This document shows positions 52,733 through 61,472 of a stretch of 64,000 bases of DNA, piece after piece (position 1 is the first letter of the stretch; each line of letters opens with the position of its first letter). Origin of the DNA: Bacillota bacterium (lineage in GTDB: Bacteria > Bacillota > Clostridia > Acetivibrionales > DSM-1351); the NCBI GenBank assembly GCA_023409265.1, contig JAEYHZ010000003.1, positions 1-64,000 of the forward strand, given 5' to 3'. A model generated the notes under the pieces. That model had not been told where the DNA came from, made no database searches, and was given only the letters and a program-made list of their open reading frames with translations. Both the position numbers and the translations under genes were made by a program.

Positions 52733-53632
52733 ATGTTAGAGTACATAAGCTTTTTTTTAAAGGACATATCCTTTAGCTTTGTAATACTTACTGTAGGGTT
52801 TATGCTTGGCTGGATTATCTACAATAATATTGTTCTTCGGGATGTATCCCTGAAGGAGGCATTGTTCACACGTGACAACCTGGCAGTATGGATTGAATTC
52901 ATAGGAGCCTTTGTATTTCCTGTATTGTATCTTGCAGGACACGGCATAAAAGGTTCGGCCAGCGATAATATTTTTGTTGATTTGGCGGTTTGCCTTGGTT
53001 ACACCATATTTTACATAGCAATACTGACAATCTTAAGACTATGCTCCACATTTATTGTTAATCTGATAAACGTCAGTGATGATCATGGCAAGATATGCCT
53101 AAACAAAGAAATATGTGAGCAGAAAAACATAGGTGCTGCTCTCTTCTCAGTATCTCTTTCGGTTATTTTTGTTAATATAATTAAGTTGATTGATTTTATT
53201 GATATAATCAACGGACTCGGTCTGGAAATCCTTATAAAGGTTATGATGTTCCTGATAGCAGTGTTGGCGGCACTTGTGTGCTATTCCTTTGTTCTGAGAA
53301 GAAGAACAACACTTTTCAAAGAGCTGTTTATTGATAACAATGCAGCAGCAGGTATCGGGCTTTTAGGTTATGTTTTTGCAGTACAGACCATAGTTGCAGG
53401 AGTTATGTCCTTCTACAGTATGGACTTTGAGGTCTTGACAGTGTCAGTAGTTATTGGCGTAAGTCTTGTGATTTTTGGACTTCTTTCAGTAATCTTCAAG
53501 CTCATTTTTACAGGAATTGTAAAGGTGGATATATGGAATGAAATTTACGAACAGAACAATATCGGTGCCGCCCTGGGCCAGGTTGCACTTTACGTCGGTA
53601 TTGCCACTATCATTGTTAATTTTATAATGTAA
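52733..53632 (+). CDS. DUF350 family membrane protein (duplicated domain)
   Basis: 299 aa with GGGGG upstream. Eight or so hydrophobic segments arranged as repeated two-helix units; the DUF350 small-residue motif recurs as KNIGAALFSVS near 132, NNAAAGIGLLG near 203 and NNIGAALGQVALYVG near 278. DUF350 proteins are predicted ion-channel-like membrane proteins commonly beside DUF4178 and PspA genes. No PspA gene is present here. A terminator follows immediately. Confidence 0.85.
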   Translation: MLEYISFFLKDISFSFVILTVGFMLGWIIYNNIVLRDVSLKEALFTRDNLAVWIEFIGAFVFPVLYLAGHGIKGSASDNIFVDLAVCLGYTIFYIAILTILRLCSTFIVNLINVSDDHGKICLNKEICEQKNIGAALFSVSLSVIFVNIIKLIDFIDIINGLGLEILIKVMMFLIAVLAALVCYSFVLRRRTTLFKELFIDNNAAAGIGLLGYVFAVQTIVAGVMSFYSMDFEVLTVSVVIGVSLVIFGLLSVIFKLIFTGIVKVDIWNEIYEQNNIGAALGQVALYVGIATIIVNFIM

Positions 53633-53657
53633 TAACTGATTACAATTTCATTAATCT

Positions 53658-53687
53658 AAAAAAATAGCACAGGAGTGCTATTTTTTA
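53658..53687 (+). terminator. Terminator after DUF350 gene
   Basis: AAAAATAGCAC pairs with GTGCTATTTTT around AGGA, followed by further T residues. Confidence 0.9.
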
Positions 53688-53691
53688 TTTA

Positions 53692-54317
53692 CCGGCAGCT
53701 TTGCCGCTCAGGAGCAGTGAATCATGTGGATGTTTGGTCTTTGATATCCTCTATTAATGTGCCTTATTCAAAAAGTACTCTTACGAAGTTAAAATAACTA
53801 TTAAGTAGGCGAGCACAAATCATGAAAATAATGGACATGGTTAGAAGAGATTGTTGAAATTGTGGAGTATACGATTTCAACAATTTCTTCGGTTGGCCAT
53901 CAGCTCCAGTGAATCAAGTGGATGTTTGTATATTGATATCCTATACAAATATGTCTTATTGAAAAAGTACGCGAGTACAAATCATGAAAATAATGGACAT
54001 GGTTAGAAGAGGTTGTTGAAATTGTGGAGTATACGATTTTAACAATTTCTTCGGTTGGCCGTCAGCTCCAGTGAATCAAGTGGATGTTTGTATATTGATA
54101 TCCTATACAAATATGTCTTATTGAAAAAGTACGCGAGTACAACTTATAGAAATGGGGAAGCATGGTTAGAAACAAAAAAAGAAAATAGCGGAGGACTATT
54201 TTCTTTTTTTGCTTCGGTTGCGACACATTTCTATAAGTTAGTACGGAAGTACTTTTTCAATAAGACTAACATATTACTTGGATATCTAGAAAAACATCCA
54301 CTATTCACATTTTATTA
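53692..54317 (+). ncRNA. Tandem array of structured repeats (candidate novel RNA family)
   Basis: Two 162-bp units (53811-53972, 53973-54134) differ at four sites. A third, divergent unit (54135-54240) keeps the loops CATGGTTAGAA and CTTCGGTTG but has unrelated stems. A degenerate arm lies at 53692-53780. The third unit folds as 54143-54154 with 54226-54237 and a perfect 15-bp apical stem (54174-54188 with 54196-54210) with loop CGGAGGA. It is enclosed by GTAC-GCGA-GTAC / GTAC-GGAA-GTAC (54129-54140 with 54241-54252). A long outer arm pairs 54071-54132 with 54249-54308. The array lies after the DUF350 terminator and has no coding sense. Confidence 0.6.
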
Positions 54318-54357
54318 ATATTTGTTATACAATTTTAACATTATTTCAGGAAAATCG

Positions 54358-54366
54358 TGGTATAAT
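54358..54366 (+). promoter_or_regulatory. Extended -10 promoter of candidate sRNA
   Basis: TG-G-TATAAT, a perfect extended -10 element with no convincing -35. The predicted start is near 54373. Confidence 0.5.
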
Positions 54367-54372
54367 AATAAA

Positions 54373-54496
54373 TGTAAAGCCATTATAAGCTTTTTCATTT
54401 TGTTCCTCCTTTAAACATATTGATTTGTTTTTTGTTTACTTAGGGCACCTATTTATCAGGAATTATTATTAATTTATAATCTGAGGTGCTTTTTTT
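54373..54496 (+). ncRNA. Candidate small RNA, about 120 nt, with anti-Shine-Dalgarno segment
   Basis: It lies between the extended -10 box and a strong Rho-independent terminator (GCACCT 54445-54450 with AGGTGC 54484-54489, inner CAG/CTG, then seven T residues). No coding frame has a ribosome site. The segment GTTCCTCCTTT (about 54402-54412) is complementary to Shine-Dalgarno sequences and lies outside the terminator, as in translation-repressing sRNAs. The next gene is on the opposite strand, so the terminator must serve a transcript that starts here or in the repeat array. Confidence 0.5.
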
Positions 54497-54538
54497 CTGC
54501 CATGAAAAGTGGCGCAAATATCAATGTTTTACAGCCAC

Positions 54539-56158
54539 TCAAATTAAGCTTCCCTTATATTCCGATGGGTTTACACCAACAATTTTCTTGAATAATTTGC
54601 TGAAGTATTTTGAATCAGTATAGCCTACGGCTTCGCAGACCTCATATGATTTGAGTCCTGTATTTTTAAGCAGCTCTTTTGCCTGGTTAATTCTGACATT
54701 GGTCAGATATTCTATAAAATTTTGTCCGGTTTCCTTTTTGAATAGCTCGCTGAAATATGAAGGATTTAAATAAACATAATTAGCCATGAGTTCCAATGAT
54801 ATATCCTTATAGTAATTGACAGCAATAAATTTTTTAGCTGACTCGACTGCATTAATACTGCCGGAGCCCTTCTGCACATGATTGTTGATTATATTTTTAA
54901 ATAAGTTTTTAAAATACGCTTTTGTTTCTTGAAGAGTTTCCAGGCTCTTGAATTCTTCATATACTGAGTTTTGGTCAAAACCGTATAAATTGTTTTCTAT
55001 GGATACTTTACATTCAAGCTTTGATATAATATCAAGCAGGAACTTCCAAAGGGTATTTTTTATAAGTACCGGTGTTGAGTCTTTGTATGTGTCCAGCTGA
55101 ATAAATATGTTGTCAAGTATTAAGGAGGCGTTCTGTAAATTGCGGAGCTCAAGATTCAGTGAGATTTCTTGGGAAAGGTCCCTGGATAGGGTTATTTCCC
55201 TGACTTTTATGTTTTGGATATCTTCAAAAAACATAACACACCCAAGACCGTAAATCATTTTGTATTTTATTGCCTGGACTGCTTCGGCGTAAAGAGCCGA
55301 AATCTTGTTTATACCGGGTTGCTGCGAGCTTATACCTGCGGAACAGGATACATTAAAATGTCTTCGCATTAGTTTCTGAATAATATTAAATACATCTGTA
55401 ATATATTCTTTTGTTAAATAAGTATCGGTATTAAATAATATATTTATTTCGCTATCTTCAGACACTTTGCAAAGGCAATACCCCTTAAGATATTTTTTAG
55501 CAATCCTGTTCAAAGAAGTTTTGAGCGCAGAAACAAGAGAAAATTTCTGAGGCTTAGTCAAATCAGCTGTTTTTGCCCTGTAGTCATCGATGGATATTGT
55601 CATGACGCCAAAAACAGGCTTATCCAAAACAATCCCAAGGTGCTTGCTCTGCTTTTTATATTCATCTATTGTAAGAGATACTCCGTTTAAAATATCTGAT
55701 AAAAAATTTTCGCGCAAAAGATTAAAGCCTGCCTCATGCTGTATTTTCAACAGCTGATCGGACGCTTGTTTTTCCCGTTCCTTATATATGACTTCCTTTG
55801 CACGGCTCAAAACCTCAAGGAGATAAGCTTCTTCTATTGGCTTGAGCAAATAATCAAAGGCTCCGAACTTCAGCGCCCTTTGAGCATATTCAAATTCATC
55901 ATATCCACTTATAAATATTATTTTTAGATCCGGATTTATTTTTTTGGCATCTTTCATTAGTTCAAGGCCGTCCAATTCAGGCATGCGGATATCTGTCAGC
56001 AGGATGTCTGGCTGTGAAGCAAGCACCAAATCCAGGGCTTCCTGACCATCTGAGGCTTCGCCTGATATAATAAAGTCTTTGTCACTTGAAGAATATATGA
56101 CATCTTTGATAATTGCGCGTATCCATTTTTCATCATCAGCTATTAATATTTTTATCAA
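54539..56158 (-). CDS. AraC-type response regulator (YesN-like)
   Basis: 539 aa. Receiver domain 1-120 with D56 (DILLTDIRMPELDGLEL) and K107 (YLLKPIEE). A long middle region (about 130-430) of unknown fold follows. The C-terminal AraC double helix-turn-helix is at about 440-539 (ISLELMANYVYLNPSYFSELFKKETGQNFIEYL; SYEVCEAVGYTDSKYFSKLFKKIVGVNPSEYK). YesN-type regulators act with YesM kinases to switch on glycan importers. It overlaps the kinase gene by 23 nt and is divergent from the importer/rhamnosidase operon it probably activates. Confidence 0.94.
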   Translation of the reverse strand: MIKILIADDEKWIRAIIKDVIYSSSDKDFIISGEASDGQEALDLVLASQPDILLTDIRMPELDGLELMKDAKKINPDLKIIFISGYDEFEYAQRALKFGAFDYLLKPIEEAYLLEVLSRAKEVIYKEREKQASDQLLKIQHEAGFNLLRENFLSDILNGVSLTIDEYKKQSKHLGIVLDKPVFGVMTISIDDYRAKTADLTKPQKFSLVSALKTSLNRIAKKYLKGYCLCKVSEDSEINILFNTDTYLTKEYITDVFNIIQKLMRRHFNVSCSAGISSQQPGINKISALYAEAVQAIKYKMIYGLGCVMFFEDIQNIKVREITLSRDLSQEISLNLELRNLQNASLILDNIFIQLDTYKDSTPVLIKNTLWKFLLDIISKLECKVSIENNLYGFDQNSVYEEFKSLETLQETKAYFKNLFKNIINNHVQKGSGSINAVESAKKFIAVNYYKDISLELMANYVYLNPSYFSELFKKETGQNFIEYLTNVRINQAKELLKNTGLKSYEVCEAVGYTDSKYFSKLFKKIVGVNPSEYKGSLI

Positions 56159-58004
56159 GACAAACTCCCTCCCTGACTGCAGGTATTATAATTTCTACAC
56201 GGGTACCGACTGACTCCTCACTAAAATATTTCAAACCGTATTGATTCCCATAAAACAATTTTATACGGGTATTGACATTTTTAATACCAATACTGTCACT
56301 TCCTGAATCGTCACTTTGAAGGGATACAGGGTCAGGCAGTACTTCCTGAGCTAAAAAGTTATTTAGCATAACAACCGTATGTCCGGGAATACCAATGCCA
56401 TTATCAGATATCGTGATTTTTATATTCTCATCCACTTTTTTACATGTAACAGTTATGCAGCCATTTGTTTTCTTTTTTTTAAGTCCATGATTTATGGAGT
56501 TTTCCACCAGGGGCTGCAGCAGAAGTTTAAGTATCTTGTAATCATAGAGGCTTTCATCTATAAAATATTCTACTTTGAACCTGTCATCGAATCTGAAATT
56601 TTGAATAATAATATAATTGTTTATATGATCTATTTCGTCCTTTAGACTGACAATATCCTTGCCCTTGATATTGTATCTGAAAAGGTTTGAAAGGGATTTC
56701 GACATTAGTGCAATACTATGAATACCCTCGGTTATGGCAACCCCTCTTATGGACTCAAGAGTATTGTATAAAAAATGCGGATTTATCTGAGTCTGCAAAG
56801 CCTTTAATTCTGCTTCCTTTTGACTGAGTTGAGCTGAGTAGACTTTTTCAATCAGATATTTAATATTTTTTGCCATATTATTAAAGCCTTCGGATAAAAA
56901 TCCTATCTCGTCCTTTGTATGGATGTCAACAGTCGCTGAAAGATTTCCTTTTTCCAATTCCGACATAGCCCTGACCAATGATTTCATGGGTTTGACAAGT
57001 TTATTGGCAAAGCCGAATGACAGGAAAAGAATAACTGCAATACATATAACAGTAGTAATCAAGATATACTTTTTTAACAAACTGGAATCTGTCAATATGG
57101 TATTAAGGGGTGTGATATTTACTATTTTCCAGGAGGAATAGGGGGAGGTATAATATACGATAAACATATCCCTCCCGTTGATATTCTCTGTAAATGTACC
57201 CTGGGGCCTGGAAAAAATAGTTTTTGAAAAATCGGTGTTAAAGTCTTTCATCAGAAGATTGGAATTTCTGTTAAATACTATTTTCCCTTTATTGTCCAAT
57301 ATATACAAATCACCTGAGGAAAGTGCGGGATCTGACTCGCTGTTGATCTGTCTATCTATAACACTGTAGTCCATATCAACCCATATGAGCCCTACGGTTT
57401 TTTCCGGATTCAGACTTTTCAGCGACCGTGACACTGAGAAAACAGTTTTGGGATTGTTCAACACGTGATACTGAAGATGAGTACCTATTATGTTTATTTT
57501 TCCTGATTTGGCCAGGGTATCCTTATACCAGGACTCATTCTTGAAATCATATAGACTTTTAGGACTTCTTCCTCTTGCGTAAAAAAAGTTGCCGCTTGTA
57601 TCAAATAGGTATAATCCTGATATTTCATTCCTTAAACCTATAAGGTTGGCTATAAGTTTGTTTATTTTATCTGACACATCCACTTTCTCCAATTCGGATA
57701 AGGAATTATACTGCGCAAGATAGGATTTAATATCGTCATTTCCAACTACATAAGAGGTGACACGATCCATTTCTGTTATGTAATAGTCTATATTCCTGCT
57801 GATTTGTTTCATAGTATCCAGTGAATATACCGATACATTGCGCTCGATTATTTTGGAACTTTGAAGATAAGCAAGTTCACCCAGCAGGAGAAAGGGTATC
57901 ACTACTAAAATGAGAAGAGAGAGAAAAAATTTTTCTCTCAGGCCAAGACTATTTTTTCGGGATATTAGCTTTTCCCGGAACTTTGCAAGTTTCTGAAGTG
58001 ACAT
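56136..58004 (-). CDS. Sensor histidine kinase (YesM-like)
   Basis: 622 aa. TM1 about 26-47, an extracellular dCache-like sensor (about 50-305, with GLYLFDTSGNFFYARGRSP and GLIWVDMDYSVID), TM2 about 308-328, HAMP (about 330-382), then a His_kinase domain with H410 in QTQINPHFLYNTLESIR. The ATPase domain has LLQPLVENSINHGLKKK, DNGIGIPG and GIKNVNTRIKLFYG. It senses an external ligand, perhaps an oligosaccharide or the adjacent binding protein, and feeds the AraC-type regulator. Confidence 0.94.
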   Translation of the reverse strand: MSLQKLAKFREKLISRKNSLGLREKFFLSLLILVVIPFLLLGELAYLQSSKIIERNVSVYSLDTMKQISRNIDYYITEMDRVTSYVVGNDDIKSYLAQYNSLSELEKVDVSDKINKLIANLIGLRNEISGLYLFDTSGNFFYARGRSPKSLYDFKNESWYKDTLAKSGKINIIGTHLQYHVLNNPKTVFSVSRSLKSLNPEKTVGLIWVDMDYSVIDRQINSESDPALSSGDLYILDNKGKIVFNRNSNLLMKDFNTDFSKTIFSRPQGTFTENINGRDMFIVYYTSPYSSWKIVNITPLNTILTDSSLLKKYILITTVICIAVILFLSFGFANKLVKPMKSLVRAMSELEKGNLSATVDIHTKDEIGFLSEGFNNMAKNIKYLIEKVYSAQLSQKEAELKALQTQINPHFLYNTLESIRGVAITEGIHSIALMSKSLSNLFRYNIKGKDIVSLKDEIDHINNYIIIQNFRFDDRFKVEYFIDESLYDYKILKLLLQPLVENSINHGLKKKKTNGCITVTCKKVDENIKITISDNGIGIPGHTVVMLNNFLAQEVLPDPVSLQSDDSGSDSIGIKNVNTRIKLFYGNQYGLKYFSEESVGTRVEIIIPAVREGVCLDKNINS

Positions 58005-58252
58005 ATTTGTTTCACCTTTTCATAAATGTAGATTATTCTGCGTAGTTTTGGATATTGTTATCTACCGGTAAATCATTTGTTATATTCTATGAAATTGATC
58101 AGAATTCCTGCACTGAGACTCTATTAAAGAAAGAAACAAAAAAATTGCACCATAATGCCGAAGATTATCCCCTTATAATAGCAGGCAGGCAATGTTACAA
58201 TGCAATTATGATATGCATATCCAAACGATAAATGATTACAGGGAGGACAATT

Positions 58253-59557
58253 ATGAAGAAAATAGTATCTTTAGTGCTCACGGCTTCAATGGTATTGACT
58301 ATAGCCCTATCAGGCTGCGGAAAATCCGGGGATACAACCGGCCAAACCAGACAGGAAACTACCAGTCAATCTACAGTGTCCACAACGCAGGTGAAAAGTG
58401 AACCTGTTACACTTAAATTTATGCACTATCAATCAGAAGGTCAGGAAGTATTTACAAAGATCGTTGATGATTTTATGGCAGCAAATTCAAATATAAAAAT
58501 CGAGGCCGACCTAAGCGGAGGAGATCAGTACAAAACCATACTCAAGACCAAGTTCGCGGCAGGTGAAGCGGCGGATATTGTTGGTGTACATCCGGGAATG
58601 GCATTCGCAATTGCTTTTGCGAAGGCAGGCTACCTTGAAGATTTAACTAATGAACCTTTTATGAAGGATATTGATGAAGGTGCAAAAAGAATGGCAACTG
58701 ACAATGGTAAAGTATATGCATTGCCAATTGACGCATCATACATAGCAACACTATACAATAAAGATATATTTGCCAAGAATAATATATCTGTCCCCAAGAC
58801 CTGGAAAGAGTTTCTGGAGGTATGCGGAAAGCTGAAACAGAATAATATTACACCAATTGCAATAGGAAACAAGGACCTGTGGGTTACTCAGATAATTCCG
58901 TTTGCCATGGCACCGACAGTTATTTACTCCAAAAACATAAATTTTGACAGTGATATGTATGCCGGCAAAACCAAATTCAATGGTCCTGAATGGCAGAAAA
59001 TATTTGAAATGCAAATGGAGCTTAATAACAACAAGTACTTTAATAATGGTGTTCTCAGTACGACATATGATCAGGCAAATGCTCTGTTTGCACAGGGGAA
59101 GGCTGCTATGACCGTTATGGGTACCTGGGTATTAAAACCAATCAAAGAAATGAACAAGGATATTAACATCGGTCTGTTTGTATTCCCTGCTTCAGAGGAT
59201 GGCAATAACTGGGCCAGTTCCGCAGTAGGCGGTATGCTTGGAGTTTATGCCAACTCACCGCATAAGGACGAAGCTAAAAAGTTTCTTGAGTTCTTTATGT
59301 CAAAGGATGTGTACAGCAATTATCTCAGGAGCACCTCCAATTTCCCGACTGTAAAAGGTGTGACTGTTGATTTTGATCCTGCAGCACAGGAACTTTCTTC
59401 ACAGGTTACAAATACATACAACTTCCTCGACCAGAACTGGCCGGCAGGTGTCCAGGATACTCTTTTCAAAAGTATACAGGAAAACTTTGCAGGTAAAGAA
59501 ACACAAGCTGTTTTGGATCAACTTGACAAGGAATGGGCAAACAGAACTAAAAAATAG
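58253..59557 (+). CDS. Extracellular sugar-binding lipoprotein (YesO-like)
   Basis: 434 aa from the ATG at 58253, 7 nt after GGGAGG. Lipobox LSGC with C22, then a Thr/Gln/Ser linker. The family 1 binding fold has VTLKFMHYQSEGQEVFTKIVDDFMAANSNIKIE, VYALPIDASYIATLYNKDIFAKNNISVPKTWKEFLEVC and AAMTVMGTWVLKPI. First gene of the operon that ends in the GH78 enzyme; the ligand is probably a rhamnose-containing oligosaccharide. A hairpin precedes the permease genes. Confidence 0.92.
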   Translation: MKKIVSLVLTASMVLTIALSGCGKSGDTTGQTRQETTSQSTVSTTQVKSEPVTLKFMHYQSEGQEVFTKIVDDFMAANSNIKIEADLSGGDQYKTILKTKFAAGEAADIVGVHPGMAFAIAFAKAGYLEDLTNEPFMKDIDEGAKRMATDNGKVYALPIDASYIATLYNKDIFAKNNISVPKTWKEFLEVCGKLKQNNITPIAIGNKDLWVTQIIPFAMAPTVIYSKNINFDSDMYAGKTKFNGPEWQKIFEMQMELNNNKYFNNGVLSTTYDQANALFAQGKAAMTVMGTWVLKPIKEMNKDINIGLFVFPASEDGNNWASSAVGGMLGVYANSPHKDEAKKFLEFFMSKDVYSNYLRSTSNFPTVKGVTVDFDPAAQELSSQVTNTYNFLDQNWPAGVQDTLFKSIQENFAGKETQAVLDQLDKEWANRTKK

Positions 59558-59603
59558 GCTGTAACAAGAAAAGCGATACCAGAAAAGCAATAACAAAAAT
59601 AAA

Positions 59604-59633
59604 ACGGGCTGTCAGTATTAGCTGGTAGCCCGT
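59604..59633 (+). terminator. Attenuator hairpin between binding protein and permeases
   Basis: ACGGGCT pairs with AGCCCGT, with an inner CAG/CTG, about 30 bp upstream of the permease start. No long T run. Confidence 0.6.
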
Positions 59634-59662
59634 ATTCATAAGTCTGCAAAGGTGGAAAAACA

Positions 59663-60547
59663 ATGAAAAGGTATTCAAGCGACAACGTGTATTGGACATT
59701 ATTTCTGGCACCGGCACTTTTGATACTGTCTTTTTTCTTCATCATTCCTGTTATTGGCGGATTTGTCTATAGCTTGACCGACTGGACGGGGATAACCAAG
59801 GAAATCAATTTTGTCGGTATTGATAATTTTAAAAACCTGTTATTTAACGATGATAAATTTTATGAAGAAGTATTCCATACACTGATATTCTCCATATGCA
59901 TCACAATTTTTCAGAATTCAATCGGACTCATCCTTGCGTTGTTTTTGGATAAGGAATTCAAGGGAAGAAATTTTTTCAGAATGATCTATTACCTTCCGGC
60001 AGTTTTAAGTCCCTTGGTGGTGGGATATGCATGGTCTTTCATATTTAATCCCAACATGGGCGCTCTTAACAATTTGCTTGATAAAACAGGCTTTGGCTTT
60101 TTAGCCCAGGACTGGCTCGGAAATGCAAATCTTGCTCTGTTTTCAGTAATATTTGTTATTGTATGGCAATATGCAGGTTACTCTATGATAATTTACATAG
60201 CTGGCCTTCAGAATATTTCCCTGGACATCTATGAGGCGGCAGCAATTGACGGAGTTAGCAAATGGCAGAAATTCAAGCATATAACCTTTCCGCTTCTGGC
60301 ACCGGCCTTCACAATAAATATTCTTCTGACAATAATAAGCACATTGAAGTCCTTTGACCATATATTTGTTATGACCAAAGGAGGGCCGGGCTACGCTACC
60401 GAGGTTATAAGCACTCGCCTTTACAGTGAGTCATTTACATACAATAATATGGGATATGGATCTGCAATATCTGTGGTATTGTTCCTCATTGTTACATCAA
60501 TATCACTTATACTGCTTAAATTCTTGAGAAACAGGGAGGTGGAGTAA
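59663..60547 (+). CDS. Sugar ABC transporter permease (MalF-like)
   Basis: 294 aa with AAGGTGG upstream. Six membrane segments starting YWTLFLAPALLILSFFFIIPVIGG. Coupling loop IYEAAAIDGVSKWQKFKHITFPLLAPAF near 191-218; KGGPGYATEVISTRLY near 238. The stop codon TAA shares its last A with the next ATG. Confidence 0.93.
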   Translation: MKRYSSDNVYWTLFLAPALLILSFFFIIPVIGGFVYSLTDWTGITKEINFVGIDNFKNLLFNDDKFYEEVFHTLIFSICITIFQNSIGLILALFLDKEFKGRNFFRMIYYLPAVLSPLVVGYAWSFIFNPNMGALNNLLDKTGFGFLAQDWLGNANLALFSVIFVIVWQYAGYSMIIYIAGLQNISLDIYEAAAIDGVSKWQKFKHITFPLLAPAFTINILLTIISTLKSFDHIFVMTKGGPGYATEVISTRLYSESFTYNNMGYGSAISVVLFLIVTSISLILLKFLRNREVE

Positions 60548-61380
60548 TGAAGCTTAAAAACAATTTTGGTTCCAAAATCTTGTTTTACACACTATTAAGT
60601 GCTATTACCATCTTCTTTCTTTTTCCCATATACATTATATTTATTTCTTCCATAAAGTCCCAGGTGGAGATATTTTCTTCTCCCTTCAGTCTGCCGTCCC
60701 AATTCCAGTTCGGTAACTATATCAGGGCATGGGAAAAGATGAATTTTGAAGTTGCATTGGGAAACAGTGTTTTTATTACAGCATGTTCCATTATCGGACT
60801 GATATTCTTCGGATCCATGGCGGCATATGTATGTGCAAGAAACGGGACAAAGCTGGTGAACGTTATTTTTGCTATATTTATAAGCTGTATTGTAGTGCCT
60901 TTTCATACGGCTATGACGCCGCTGGTCAAATTTATGTCTGCATTAAAGCTCTATGATTCCTATTTCAGTGTAATCATGGTATATATAGCAATTAATCTGG
61001 CCTTTACTGTTTTTTTATACACAGGTTTTATAAAAGGAATTTCCCTTGAGCTGGAGGAGGCAGCTATTGTTGACGGGTGCACAAGATTCGGAATCTTCTG
61101 GAGAATAGTTTTTCCGCTGCTTACGCCCATAACTGCAACAGTTGCAATACTTAATTCTCTTAATGTGTGGAATGATTTCCTGATTCCGCTGCTGCTCATA
61201 TCATCACCTGCCAAGAGAAATATCCCAAATGCTCTTTTTGCTTTCCAGGGACAGTATAACAACAAGTGGGATATGGCTTTTGCAGCCCTGATCCTATCAA
61301 TAATACCAATTGTTATTTTCTACCTGCTTCTGCAGAAAAAGATAATAAAAGGGATTACTCAAGGTTCCGTTAAAGGATAA
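60547..61380 (+). CDS. Sugar ABC transporter permease (MalG-like)
   Basis: 277 aa; ATG overlaps the previous stop by one base, with AGGGAGGTGG just upstream. Membrane segments begin ILFYTLLSAITIFFLFPIYIIF. The EAA loop LELEEAAIVDGCTRFGIFWRIVFPLLTPI is near 171-199; it ends ITQGSVKG. Confidence 0.93.
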   Translation: MKLKNNFGSKILFYTLLSAITIFFLFPIYIIFISSIKSQVEIFSSPFSLPSQFQFGNYIRAWEKMNFEVALGNSVFITACSIIGLIFFGSMAAYVCARNGTKLVNVIFAIFISCIVVPFHTAMTPLVKFMSALKLYDSYFSVIMVYIAINLAFTVFLYTGFIKGISLELEEAAIVDGCTRFGIFWRIVFPLLTPITATVAILNSLNVWNDFLIPLLLISSPAKRNIPNALFAFQGQYNNKWDMAFAALILSIIPIVIFYLLLQKKIIKGITQGSVKG

Positions 61381-61472
61381 ACTGTAGAGGAGCCACTGAA
61401 TGTGGTATTCTTATACTTATGTAGAGACTCATATTTAATAATATAAAATTATTCGCGACAGGAGCAGAGAAA

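Noticed and set aside
53811..54134. CRISPR array
   Set aside because: The repeat units are 162 bp and contiguous without variable spacers, and no cas genes are nearby.
54055..54318. Open frame of 87 codons inside the repeat array
   Set aside because: It has no ribosome site and runs through inverted arms and loops conserved as RNA structure; the other repeat units do not maintain the frame.
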